This document shows positions 20,115 through 29,396 of a DNA stretch of 64,000 bases, piece by piece; position 1 is the stretch's first letter, and the number at the start of each line of letters is the position of its first letter. A program made the translations under genes and the position numbers. Location: NCBI RefSeq assembly GCF_916618915.1, contig NZ_CAKAKE010000001.1:2773001-2837000 (forward strand), given 5' to 3'. Source of the DNA: Stenotrophomonas sp. Marseille-Q4652. Lineage in GTDB: Bacteria; Pseudomonadota; Gammaproteobacteria; Xanthomonadales; Xanthomonadaceae. The notes under the pieces were generated by a model. That model made no database searches. It was given only the letters and a program-made list of their open reading frames with translations, and was not told the DNA's origin.

Positions 20115-21896
20115 ATGCCGCCCAGATTCCGTGCCGTTTTCCTGCTGCTGAGCTTCGCCCTCGCTTGCCCGGCGCATGCGCGCGGCACGATCGACAAGGT
20201 CCAGATCAGCGGCCTCAACCGCAACAGCGAAGCCGAGATGATCGAGAACATCGAGGTCTCGCTGTCGCTGTACGACGCCCTCGGCAAGCCGCAGGGTGAA
20301 TCGCGGCTGGAATACCTGCTGTCCCAGGCCGAGCGGCAGACGCGCGAGGCCCTGGAGCCGTTCGGCTACTACAACCCGACCATCACCGTGGACGCGCCGC
20401 GCGACGGCGAGAACCTGCAGGTCAACATCCACGTCGACAAGGGCGAGCCGGTGCGCGTGCGCCGCTCCAACATCGTCATCACCGGCCCGGCCGAGGACGA
20501 CCGTTACCTCAGCCAGGACCTGGCCGACTTCCAACCGCGCCGCGGCGACGTGTTCGACCACACCAGCTACGAGGCCAGCAAGGTGGTGATCACCCGCCGC
20601 CTGACCGAGCGTGGCTACTTCGATGCCGACTTCACCCAGCGCCAGGTGTCGGTGACCCGCGCCGAGAACGCGGCCGACATCGACCTGAGCTGGGACAGCG
20701 GCGCGCGCTACGACATGGGCCCAACGCGCTTCCACCAGGACTACTTCCGCCAGGACCTGTTCGATCCGCTGGTGTACTGGGAAGAAGGCAGCTACTACCA
20801 CGAGGGCAAGCTCGACCGCCTGCGCGAGTCGCTGACCAAGCTCGACTACTTCAGCACCATCGACATCCAGCCGCGGCCGGAAGAGGCCGACGATGACTGG
20901 CGCGTGCCGGTGGACGTCAACCTGACCCTGGCCAAGCGCAACATCTACACCGCCGGTGTCAGCTACGGCAGCGAGAGCGGTGCCGGTATCCGCGCCGGCA
21001 TCGACCGCCGCTACGTCAACAGCCGCGGCCACAAGCTCAGTACCCAGCTGGACTATGCGCAGAAGCGCAAGAGCCTGACCAGCAGCTACCGCATCCCCGC
21101 GTTCCGCTGGCTCGACGGCTGGTACACGATCACCGCCGCCGCCTACGACGAGCAGACCGACTACATTGACCTGCGCAACATGCGCCTGCTGGCCAGCCGC
21201 AGCGGCGAGCTCAACGACCAGTGGACGCTGATTGCCTCGATCACCGCGCTGCGCGAGCGCTGGCGCTACAGCTCGGCCGACAGCTTCGAGGGCTCGCGCT
21301 ACGAGTATTCGACCCTGCTGTATCCGCAGATCGTGGCCGACTACGTGGAAGTGGACGACGAGCTGTTCCCGCGCCGCGGCTTCAGCGGCCATGCCACGGT
21401 GCGCGCCGGCGTGGAGGGCGTGGGTTCGGACACCAGCTTCGTGCAGGCCCATGCCGCGCTGCGCTGGTACCTGCCCCTGGCCGAAAGCAATCGCCTGGTG
21501 CTGCGCGGCGAGGCCGGTACCACCTGGACCAGTGACCTGGTGTCGATGCCGCCGAGCCTGCGCTACTTCGCCGGCGGCGACCGCAGCATCCGCGGCTATG
21601 CCTACCGCGAGGTTGGCCCGCGCACGCCGGCGCCGGACAAGTTCGCCCTCGGTGCCAAGAACGTGGTCGCCGCCAGCGCCGAATACGAGCACTACTTCGG
21701 TGGCGGTCCGTGGGGCGCGGCGGTGTTCGTCGATACCGGCAGCGCGTTCGACAACGACATCGACCTGCACACCGGCGTGGGCTTCGGTGTGCGCTGGAAA
21801 TCGCCGGTCGGCCCGGTACGGGTGGACATCGCCCACGGCCTCAACAACCCGGACTCGCAGTTCCAGCTGTACCTCAACATCGGAGCGGACCTGTGA
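20115..21896 (+). CDS. tamA: Translocation and assembly module outer-membrane protein TamA
   Basis: Omp85-family outer-membrane beta-barrel which, with TamB, supports outer-membrane protein insertion and lipid transport. 593 residues: signal peptide (AVFLLLSFALACPAHA), about three POTRA domains (residues 25-270; e.g. IDKVQISGLNRNSEAEM), then a 16-strand barrel ending in NPDSQFQLYLNIGADL. The barrel carries FAGGDRSIRGYAYREVGP, the RGY-type lid-lock motif of Omp85 proteins. It is coupled to tamB by a GTGA overlap. The start is set by the signal peptide and the TATGCT element. Confidence 0.95.
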   Translation: MPPRFRAVFLLLSFALACPAHARGTIDKVQISGLNRNSEAEMIENIEVSLSLYDALGKPQGESRLEYLLSQAERQTREALEPFGYYNPTITVDAPRDGENLQVNIHVDKGEPVRVRRSNIVITGPAEDDRYLSQDLADFQPRRGDVFDHTSYEASKVVITRRLTERGYFDADFTQRQVSVTRAENAADIDLSWDSGARYDMGPTRFHQDYFRQDLFDPLVYWEEGSYYHEGKLDRLRESLTKLDYFSTIDIQPRPEEADDDWRVPVDVNLTLAKRNIYTAGVSYGSESGAGIRAGIDRRYVNSRGHKLSTQLDYAQKRKSLTSSYRIPAFRWLDGWYTITAAAYDEQTDYIDLRNMRLLASRSGELNDQWTLIASITALRERWRYSSADSFEGSRYEYSTLLYPQIVADYVEVDDELFPRRGFSGHATVRAGVEGVGSDTSFVQAHAALRWYLPLAESNRLVLRGEAGTTWTSDLVSMPPSLRYFAGGDRSIRGYAYREVGPRTPAPDKFALGAKNVVAASAEYEHYFGGGPWGAAVFVDTGSAFDNDIDLHTGVGFGVRWKSPVGPVRVDIAHGLNNPDSQFQLYLNIGADL

Positions 21897-24800
21897 GCCA
21901 GCGCCCGGACCAGCCCACCCCGGAAGAGCGCGAGGCGCGCATCGCCGAACTGCGCGCGCGTCGCAAGGCGCGGCTGCGGGTGCTGGCGATCCGCAGCACC
22001 ATCGGCGCGACCGCGCTGGTGGTGCTGGGCCTGCTGCTGCTGTACTGGCTGCTGCAGACCGTGGCCGGCCGCGAGGTGCTGATGGCGCAGGTGGTGGCGC
22101 GGCTGCCGGCCGATGCCAGCCTGACCTGGGAGCGCGCCGAGGGTCCGCTGGCCGGGCCGCTGATCCTGCACGACGTGGATTTCCGCTGGGGCACCGACAT
22201 CCATTTCGCGGCCAAGCGGGCCTACCTGGATCCGGACATCCGCCCGCTGCTGGGCCGCAAGCTGCGCCTGGACGCGCTGCAGCTCACCGACGCGCAGCTC
22301 AACCTTGGCAGGAGCGAGGAGCCGTTCGAGCTGCCGTCCTGGCCCGAATCGCTGCCGCAGGTGGAGATGCCCCTGGCGATCCAGGCCGACACCATCATCG
22401 TCGACGGCCTGCGCGTGACCCAGCTTGGCGAGCCGGTGATCGACATCAGCCAGATCCGCGGCGGGCTGGAGCTGGCCAATGGCGAGCTGCGCGCGCAGCA
22501 GCTGCAGGTGCAGAGCGACCGCGGCGACTTCCGCGTGCACGGCCATTACCTGCCGGTGCGCGACTACGACACCGACCTGGTGGTCTCGGCGCGGCTGCCC
22601 GCGCCCGCTGGCCGCACCCCGGCCACGCTGGGCCTGGCCGCGCGCGGTGACCTGGCGCGGATGGAAGTCGCACTGGCCGGCAAGGCGCCACAGCCGCTGC
22701 ATGCGCAGTTGGTGTTCACCGGTCGCGAGGATCCGGTGTGGGAGCTCAAGGCGCGCAGCGAGGAACTCGACCTGGCCCTGCTGCTGCCTCCGGGCGACGC
22801 CGCCGCCGGCGAACCGCTGGCGTTTGATTTCAGCGCCGGCGGCAAGGGCGGCGATGCGCGCCTGCAGGGTTCGCTGCGCCGCGGTGAGCTGGACGTGTCG
22901 CTGGAGCCGTCGCGGGTGAAGCTGCAGGACCAGGTGCTTACCGTCGCACCGCTGGTGGTCAACGCCTTCGATGGCCGCGCCGTGCTCAACGGCACCGCCG
23001 ACCTGCGGGATCGCGACAACGCCAATTTCCGCTTCTCGGTGATCGCCGCCGGCCTGCGCTTCGAACCGGCTGCCGAGACCGGTAGCGCGCAGCCGGTGCC
23101 GGTGGAGCTGCTCGAGGCGCGCCTGGGCGTGGCCGGCAACCTGCAGCACTGGGCGGTGGTCGGCACCGCCGAGGTCGAGCGCGACGGCCAGCAGGCCCGC
23201 CTGCAGGTCGATGGCCGTGGCGCCGGCGAGGCCGTGGAGCTGCGCCAGTTCCGCGCCACCACGCCCGGCGGCGAGCTGGACGTGACCGGCAACATCGGCT
23301 GGTCGCCGGTGCTGGAATGGGACCTGGCCGCGCGCCTGGGCAATTTCGATCCCGGCTATTTCGTGCCCGGCTGGGATGGCCGCCTGTCCGGCCAGCTGGC
23401 CAGCGATGGCCGCCAGTTGCCGCCACCGGCACCCGGCCTCGCCAGCCCCGGCTTCGAGGCGCGGGTGAACGTGCCCGGGATCAAGGGGTCGCTGCGTGGC
23501 CGTCCGCTCGACGGCAAGGGACGCTTCAACCTGCGCGGCAGCCACGGCCAGGGCGAAGTCGCGCTGGCCGTGGGCAACAGCCGCATCGACGCACGCGGCA
23601 GCGTGGGCGACCGCCTCGACATCAATGCCCGCTTCGAGCCGCTGCAGCTGGACGACCTGCTGCCCGGCGCCAGCGGCAGCGTGCGGGGCACTGCCCTGAT
23701 CAAGGGCCCGCGCAGCGCGCCGGACATCGACGTCGACCTGGCCGGCAACGGCCTGCGCTGGAACGACTGGAGCGCAGGTTCGATCACCCTGCAGGGACGC
23801 CTGCCCGCCCAGGGCGAGGGCGGGGCGCTGGCACTGCGCGCACGCGCGCTGGACGTCGGCATGCTGCTGGACCAGGTCGAGGCCGATACCCGCGGCAGCC
23901 TGCAGAACCTGCGCATCAACGCGCAGGTCGACAACGAGATGGCCAGGCTCGCGCTGCGCGGCAACCTCTCCCGCCGCGGCGAGCAGTGGCAGGGCATGCT
24001 CGACGGGCTGCGCATCGCCCCGGCCAAGGGCGCGCCGTGGCAGCTGCGCCAGCCGTCCACCTTCGCCGTGGCCGGACAGCGCATCACCCTGTCCGACACC
24101 TGCCTGGGCGCCGACACCGGCGGCGCGCTGTGCCTGTCGGCCGACTGGCCGCGGCAGGGCCTGAGCGTGCGCGGCGACGCGCTGCCGCTGGCGCTGGTGC
24201 AGCCGTGGTTGCCGCCCAATGCCGGGCGCCGCATCCACCTGCGCGGCGAGCTCACCCTGGACGGCAACCTGCGCCCGGCCGGCAACACCTGGCAGGGCGG
24301 CCTGAAGGTGGCCTCGCTGGAAGGCGGTATCCGCCTGGGCGACAACGCGCGGCGCGAACTGGTGCGCTACGACCATTTCTCCTGGGACGTGGAGCTGAAC
24401 CCTCAGAAGATCCGCTCGCGCTTCGGCATTGGTTTCCAGGGCGATGGCTACGTCGATGCCACCGTCGATACCGGCTGGGACCCGGCCGCGCCGCTGACCG
24501 GCGAGCTGTACCTGTACATGTCGCGGCTGTACTGGCTGGAGCTGTTCTCGCCGGACCTGGTGCGGCCGCAGGGCGTGCTGGAGGGCCATGTCAGCCTGCG
24601 CGGCACGCGCGGCACGCCCTCGCTGGGCGGCGACGCACGGCTGAGCGAGTTCACCGGCGAGTTCCCGGCGCTGGGCCTGAACCTGAGCGAGGGCAAGGGC
24701 AGCTTCACCGCGCAGCCCGATGGCTCGGCGCGGATCAATGCCTCGGTCAGGTCGGGCGAGGGCACGCTGGTGGTCGACGGCGGCCTGTCCTGGTTTGGCG

Positions 24801-25744
24801 ATGCCACGCCGCTGCAGCTGCACATCACCGGCAAGGACGTGCTGATCGCCAACACCAGCGAGCTGCGTGCGATCGCCCATCCGGACCTGGACTTCACCAT
24901 CATCGACCGCACCCTGACCCTGCGCGGCAGCGTGCTGGTGCCCGAGGCCGACATCGACCTGGAGCGCCTGGACCGCGGCACCTCGGTGTCCGAGGACGTG
25001 GTGGTGCTGGACCCGGTCGATCCGGAGGCCGGCCCGTCCTCGCCGCTGGACATGGACCTGGCCGTGACCCTCGGCGACAAGGTGAAGATGTCCGGCTTCG
25101 GCCTGAAGGGCGCGCTGGCCGGCAAGATGCAGGTGCGCGCGCGGCCGGGCCGGGAGATGACCGCCACCGGCGGGCTGGAAGTCAGCGGCCGCTACAAGGC
25201 CTATGGCCAGGACCTGACAATCGCCCGCGGCGAGCTGGTGTGGAGCAACCACGTGGTGTCCGACCCGCGCATCAACATCCGCGCCGAGCGCGTGATCGGC
25301 GACGTCACCGCCGGCATCCACGTCACCGGCCGCGCGCTGGCGCCGCGTGCGGACGTGTGGTCGGACCCGGCGATGTCGCAGTCCGAATCGCTGGCCTATC
25401 TGGTGCTGGGGCGCAGCCTCAGCGGCGCCAGCGGCAACCAGGCCGAGCAGGTCAACGCCGCCTCGGCCGCGCTGTCGGCCGGCAGCGGCCTGCTTGCCTC
25501 GCAGCTGGGTGCGCGGCTGGGCTTCGACGATGCCGGCGTGAGCCAGTCGCGCGTGCTGGGCGGTTCGGTGGTCGGCGTCGGCAAGTACCTCTCGCCCAGG
25601 CTCTACGTCGGCTACGGGGTGTCGCTGATCGGCGCCGGTTCGGTGCTGACCCTGAAGTACCTGCTGCGCCGTGGCTTTGACGTCGAACTGGAATCAAGCA
25701 CGGTGGAGAACCGCGGCTCGGTCAACTGGCGGCGGGAGAAGTAG
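21893..25744 (+). CDS. tamB: Translocation and assembly module protein TamB
   Basis: Very long periplasm-spanning protein (1283 residues) anchored in the inner membrane by one N-terminal helix (STIGATALVVLGLLLLYWLL, about residues 37-56). A repetitive beta-rich groove follows, belonging to the bridge-like lipid-transport fold (AsmA/TamB), with the conserved DUF490/TamB C-terminal domain (residues about 900-1283, ending RRGFDVELESSTVENRGSVN). The start codon is GTG at 21893, overlapping the tamA stop. TamAB together are thought to move phospholipid or assemble outer-membrane proteins. The gene converges on the sialidase-like gene. Confidence 0.94.
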   Translation: MSQRPDQPTPEEREARIAELRARRKARLRVLAIRSTIGATALVVLGLLLLYWLLQTVAGREVLMAQVVARLPADASLTWERAEGPLAGPLILHDVDFRWGTDIHFAAKRAYLDPDIRPLLGRKLRLDALQLTDAQLNLGRSEEPFELPSWPESLPQVEMPLAIQADTIIVDGLRVTQLGEPVIDISQIRGGLELANGELRAQQLQVQSDRGDFRVHGHYLPVRDYDTDLVVSARLPAPAGRTPATLGLAARGDLARMEVALAGKAPQPLHAQLVFTGREDPVWELKARSEELDLALLLPPGDAAAGEPLAFDFSAGGKGGDARLQGSLRRGELDVSLEPSRVKLQDQVLTVAPLVVNAFDGRAVLNGTADLRDRDNANFRFSVIAAGLRFEPAAETGSAQPVPVELLEARLGVAGNLQHWAVVGTAEVERDGQQARLQVDGRGAGEAVELRQFRATTPGGELDVTGNIGWSPVLEWDLAARLGNFDPGYFVPGWDGRLSGQLASDGRQLPPPAPGLASPGFEARVNVPGIKGSLRGRPLDGKGRFNLRGSHGQGEVALAVGNSRIDARGSVGDRLDINARFEPLQLDDLLPGASGSVRGTALIKGPRSAPDIDVDLAGNGLRWNDWSAGSITLQGRLPAQGEGGALALRARALDVGMLLDQVEADTRGSLQNLRINAQVDNEMARLALRGNLSRRGEQWQGMLDGLRIAPAKGAPWQLRQPSTFAVAGQRITLSDTCLGADTGGALCLSADWPRQGLSVRGDALPLALVQPWLPPNAGRRIHLRGELTLDGNLRPAGNTWQGGLKVASLEGGIRLGDNARRELVRYDHFSWDVELNPQKIRSRFGIGFQGDGYVDATVDTGWDPAAPLTGELYLYMSRLYWLELFSPDLVRPQGVLEGHVSLRGTRGTPSLGGDARLSEFTGEFPALGLNLSEGKGSFTAQPDGSARINASVRSGEGTLVVDGGLSWFGDATPLQLHITGKDVLIANTSELRAIAHPDLDFTIIDRTLTLRGSVLVPEADIDLERLDRGTSVSEDVVVLDPVDPEAGPSSPLDMDLAVTLGDKVKMSGFGLKGALAGKMQVRARPGREMTATGGLEVSGRYKAYGQDLTIARGELVWSNHVVSDPRINIRAERVIGDVTAGIHVTGRALAPRADVWSDPAMSQSESLAYLVLGRSLSGASGNQAEQVNAASAALSAGSGLLASQLGARLGFDDAGVSQSRVLGGSVVGVGKYLSPRLYVGYGVSLIGAGSVLTLKYLLRRGFDVELESSTVENRGSVNWRREK

Positions 25745-25773
25745 GCCGGCTGCCTGGCGGCCGGCGTGGCTGA

Positions 25774-27024
25774 CTACGGCGCGCGCTGCACGTGCGCACC
25801 GCGCAGCGCCGGCTGCCCGTCGACCACGTCGGTCCACACCAGGCGCACGCCGTCGCCTTCGGCCAGCAGCCGCGGAAAGCCGGTGGCGCGGCCGCGGCCC
25901 TGCAGCCGGGCGACCTGCAGGCGTGCAGCCTCCTCCCCGGTGTTCGTGAAGCGGGCCAGCCACAGCGACTGGCCCTCGCTGTCCTCGCGCAGCCAGGCCA
26001 CCCACGCGCCATCGTCGACCGCGGCCACCCGCACCCGGCCCTGTACCGCGTCGCCGCGGTCCACACCCAGCGGCGCGGCGAAGGAGCTGCCGCCGTCGTG
26101 GCTGTGCGCCAGCCGCACCTCGGGCGTGCCGGCCGGTGCGGTGTACCAGGCCACCCAGGCCTCTTTGCCGGCCACGGACAGTGCCGGGCCGTTGACCGGA
26201 CAGGCCGGCATTTTCCAGCGGTCGGCATGTACCGGCGCCGGGCGGCTCCAGCCGGTGCCATCACGGCGTGCGGCGAGGATGTCGCGGATCTCGCGGCTGT
26301 CGCGGCCGCGCCAGGCCAGCAGCGGTCCGTTGGCGGTAGCGGCCGCCGCGGTCTGGCAGCAGTCGCAGGTCATCGCATCCAGGAGCTGCTCGTCGTGCTT
26401 TCGCAGCGTGGCGTCGATGCGGGCCACCCGCAGCTGCATTGCCGCGCCGGCGTGTGCGTGTTCCCCGCCATGGCCACCGCCGGCGTTGCGGCCATCCAGC
26501 CAGGCGATGCCGATGCCGTCGGGCCCTTCGGGCCACAGCGAGACGAAGCCGTGTTCGCCGGCCGTGCCATCGTCGTGCACGGTCAGCGGTGCGCTCCACT
26601 GCACGCCATCGGCCGAGCGCGCCAGCAGCACGTCGTAGGCATAGGGTGCGGAGGCCGACTTGCGCAGCCACTGCGCCCACAGCGCGCCGTCGGCGCTGGC
26701 CAGCAGGTGCGGGGCGTCGGCCCAGTTGACGAACCAGTCCGCGCCTTCGGCAATGGTGCGTGGTGGCTGCCACTGCCCCCGGAAAAAGCGGGCGTGGCGC
26801 AGCAGGTGGCCATCGGCCTGCGGGGTGATCCACGACAGCAGCAGGTCGCCATTGCCGGTGCGCACCAGGTCCGGCTGCGCGGCCTGTGCGTCGGCCGGCA
26901 ACGGCCAGGGTTCGATGGTCCACTCCGTGGCCACCGCCGCAGCTGGCGCGGGCCCGCGGCAGCCCGTGCCCGCCAGCGGAAGCAGGGTCAGGGCCAGCAG
27001 CGGGAGCCAACGGGACGGGCGCAT
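25774..27024 (-). CDS. Sialidase-like (BNR-repeat) putative lipoprotein
   Basis: A 416-residue exported protein. The N-terminus has a lipoprotein signal (LLALTLLPLAGTGC, lipobox Cys at about residue 22). The rest reads as a beta-propeller with Asp-box-like repeats such as LARSADGVQWSAP and LAHSHDGGSSFAAPLG, characteristic of the sialidase fold. True sialidase catalytic residues (the arginine triad) are not evident, so enzymatic activity is doubtful. A histidine-rich stretch (GGHGGEHAHAG) and a cysteine cluster (TCDCCQT) are unusual and might bind metal. The ATG at 27024 is chosen because TATGCT ends seven bases before it. Confidence 0.7.
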   Translation of the reverse strand: MRPSRWLPLLALTLLPLAGTGCRGPAPAAAVATEWTIEPWPLPADAQAAQPDLVRTGNGDLLLSWITPQADGHLLRHARFFRGQWQPPRTIAEGADWFVNWADAPHLLASADGALWAQWLRKSASAPYAYDVLLARSADGVQWSAPLTVHDDGTAGEHGFVSLWPEGPDGIGIAWLDGRNAGGGHGGEHAHAGAAMQLRVARIDATLRKHDEQLLDAMTCDCCQTAAAATANGPLLAWRGRDSREIRDILAARRDGTGWSRPAPVHADRWKMPACPVNGPALSVAGKEAWVAWYTAPAGTPEVRLAHSHDGGSSFAAPLGVDRGDAVQGRVRVAAVDDGAWVAWLREDSEGQSLWLARFTNTGEEAARLQVARLQGRGRATGFPRLLAEGDGVRLVWTDVVDGQPALRGAHVQRAP

Positions 27025-27031
27025 GGGTCCC

Positions 27032-27037
27032 AGCATA
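27032..27037 (-). promoter_or_regulatory. -10-like hexamer for the sialidase-like gene (leaderless type)
   Basis: TATGCT on the minus strand, seven bases before the ATG at 27024. Confidence 0.5.
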
Positions 27038-27121
27038 GTCGCGACCGTGACCGTTGGCGGTTGTCGCCGTCACGGCCGGCTCGCTACTGTCGTGCCCTGT
27101 TCTGAATCCGGGGATGTTCCG

Positions 27122-29266
27122 ATGACACGCAAACCGCTGGCTGCCGCACTGGCATTGGGGATGGGAATGGCCATGGGTGCCCAGGCCAACGAGGGCATGT
27201 GGATGCCGACCCAGCTGCCGGAGCTGGCCAAGACCCTCGAGCAGGCCGGCTTCAAGGGCGACCCGCGCGGCCTGGCCGACGTAACCGCGGCGCCGCTGAG
27301 CGCGGTGGTGCGCGTGGGCGGCGGCACCGGTGCGTTCGTCTCGCCCGATGGCCTGCTGCTGACCAACCACCACGTGGCCTATGGCGTGATCCAGTACAAC
27401 GCCAGCAAGGAACACAACCTGATCGACGAGGGCTTCATCGCCCAGGGCCGCCGCGACGAGCGCGCGGCCAACCCGGATTACCGCGTGCTGGTGACGGTGG
27501 GCTTCGACAAGGTCACCGACGAGGTACTGAAGGACGCCCGCGGCAAGACCGGCCGTGACTATTACGAGGCGGTGGAGCGCGCGCCCAAGCGCATCGTCAG
27601 CGACTGCGAGGCCGAGGGCGGCGTGCGCTGCTCGGTGGCCAACATGTACTACGGCAGCGACTTCTACCGCATCCGCCAGCTCGAACTCACCGACATCCGC
27701 CTGGTCTATGCGCCGCCGCGCGCGATCGGCAATTACGGCGACGAGATCGACAACTTCATGTGGCCGCGCCACACCGGCGACTTCACCCTGCTGCGTGCCT
27801 ACGTCGGCAAGGACGGCAAGCCGGCCCCGTACAGCCAGGACAACGTCCCCTACCAGCCGCCGGCACACCTGAAGATGTCGCTGGACGGTCCGAAGGAAGG
27901 CGACTACGCGATGCTCGCCGGCTACCCGGGCACCACCTACCGCCTGCGCACCGCGGCCGAGTTCGCCAACCAGATCGAGACCGTGCTGCCGCGCCGGGTC
28001 GAGGTGTTCCAGCAGCTGATCGACATCGTCGAGGCCCATGGCAAGGACAACGCCGACGTCCGCACCCGCTACGCCTCGCAGCTGCAGGGCCTGAAGAACA
28101 ACCGCAAGCGCGCCGCCGGCGAGCTGGAAGGGCTGCTGCGCAGCGATGCACGCAACCTGCGGGCGCAGGACGAGCAGGCGATGCTGGCCGCCACCAACAG
28201 CAAGTACAAGGCCGACATCGACGCCCTGTTCGCCACGCTGGAAGCCGAGGTCGAGATGGGTGCCAGCGACTTCCTGCTCGGCACCATCTCCAGCCAGACC
28301 CAGCTGCTGCGTTCGGCGCTGCTGCTCGAGCGCCTGCGCGTGGAATCGGCCAAGCCCGATGCGCAGCGCGAGTCCGGCTACCAGCAGCGCGACCACGCGC
28401 TGATCGAAGGAGTGCTCAAGCAGGTCCAGCGCCGTTACGACCCCACGGTCGAGAAGGCCCTGCTGACCGCGCTGCTGACCCGTTACCAGCAGTTGCCCGA
28501 TGCGCAGCGCGATGCGCGCTATGACCAGGTGTTCGGCCGCACCCCGGCCGAGCTGGGCAAGCGCCTGGACGCGCTGTACGCCGGGACCCGGCTGGGCGAG
28601 GAAGCGCAGCGCCTGTCGCGCTTCGAACGTGCCCGCAACGGCCAGGCGCTGGACGCCGACCCGCTGCTGGCCGCCGCCGCGACCCTGGTCGCCGCCCAGC
28701 TCGACTCCGAGGGCAGGAGCAAGCAGCGCCAGGGCGAGCAGCTGCGCCTGCGCCCGGCCTACATGCAGGCGCTGTTCGACTGGCGGGCAAAGCAGGGCCG
28801 TGCGGTGTACCCGGATGCCAACAGCACCCTGCGCATCAGCTACGGCAAGGTCGAGGCGCTGCACCCGCGTGACGCGGTGAGCTATTCGCCAGTGACCACT
28901 GTGGCCGGCATCGTCGAGAAGAACACCAACACGGTGCCGTTCGACGCGCCGAAGCCCTTGCTGGACGCCATCGCCAAGGGTGACTTCGGCAACACCGCCG
29001 ATGCGGCGCTGAAGACCCAGACGGTCAACTTCCTCACCAACCTGGACACCACCGGCGGCAACTCCGGCTCGCCGGTGCTCAATGCGAAGGGTGAGCTGAT
29101 CGGCCTGAACTTCGACTCCAACTGGGAGTCGGTCAGCGCCAGCTGGTGGTTCGACCCGCGCTACAAGCGTGCCGTGCACGTGGACATGCGCTACCTGCGC
29201 TGGCTGATGGACAAGGTCTATCCGGCCCACGACCTGCTGGCCGAGATGGGCGTGCCGGCCGAGTAA
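27122..29266 (+). CDS. S46-family dipeptidyl peptidase (DPP7/DPP11-like)
   Basis: Periplasmic serine exopeptidase releasing N-terminal dipeptides, supporting growth on peptides. 714 residues: a 22-residue signal peptide (LALGMGMAMGAQA), then a trypsin-like double barrel interrupted by a large helical domain. The triad is visible: His in TNHHVAYG (residues 83-84), Asp220 in WPRHTGDF, Ser648 in GGNSGSPV. Counting from the nucleophile, the residue equivalent to position 673 of Porphyromonas DPP11 is Ser (FDSNWES). That position is Arg in DPP11 and Gly in DPP7, so this copy probably prefers hydrophobic rather than acidic P1 residues. Confidence 0.9.
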   Translation: MTRKPLAAALALGMGMAMGAQANEGMWMPTQLPELAKTLEQAGFKGDPRGLADVTAAPLSAVVRVGGGTGAFVSPDGLLLTNHHVAYGVIQYNASKEHNLIDEGFIAQGRRDERAANPDYRVLVTVGFDKVTDEVLKDARGKTGRDYYEAVERAPKRIVSDCEAEGGVRCSVANMYYGSDFYRIRQLELTDIRLVYAPPRAIGNYGDEIDNFMWPRHTGDFTLLRAYVGKDGKPAPYSQDNVPYQPPAHLKMSLDGPKEGDYAMLAGYPGTTYRLRTAAEFANQIETVLPRRVEVFQQLIDIVEAHGKDNADVRTRYASQLQGLKNNRKRAAGELEGLLRSDARNLRAQDEQAMLAATNSKYKADIDALFATLEAEVEMGASDFLLGTISSQTQLLRSALLLERLRVESAKPDAQRESGYQQRDHALIEGVLKQVQRRYDPTVEKALLTALLTRYQQLPDAQRDARYDQVFGRTPAELGKRLDALYAGTRLGEEAQRLSRFERARNGQALDADPLLAAAATLVAAQLDSEGRSKQRQGEQLRLRPAYMQALFDWRAKQGRAVYPDANSTLRISYGKVEALHPRDAVSYSPVTTVAGIVEKNTNTVPFDAPKPLLDAIAKGDFGNTADAALKTQTVNFLTNLDTTGGNSGSPVLNAKGELIGLNFDSNWESVSASWWFDPRYKRAVHVDMRYLRWLMDKVYPAHDLLAEMGVPAE

Positions 29267-29310
29267 GCCCGCACCCTCGCCACCGCCCAGCTGGCGAGGG
29301 CCGGTGGCAA

Positions 29311-29346
29311 CCCGGGACGGCTGCTGATGCAGCCGTTCCTCCCGGG
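29311..29346 (+). terminator. Bulged hairpin after the S46 peptidase gene
   Basis: Outer stem CCCGGGA/TCCCGGG and inner stem CGGCTGC/GCAGCCG around a TGAT loop, with a four-base bulge (TTCC) on the 3' side. It begins 45 bases after the gene and lacks a T-tract. Confidence 0.45.
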
Positions 29347-29396
29347 GCCGCACTGGGTACACTGCGGCCTCGCGCCCGTGCCCGGAAAGGACGCCC

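Noticed and set aside
21692..25321. A 1200-codon open frame on the minus strand opposite tamB
   Set aside because: Its translation is low complexity (Ala, Gly, His, Gln) with no domain. tamB on the plus strand has clear family sequence. Long antisense frames are expected at this GC content.
26261..29362. A 1030-codon minus-strand open frame opposite the S46 peptidase
   Set aside because: Same reason: compositional shadow of a real gene with an intact catalytic triad.
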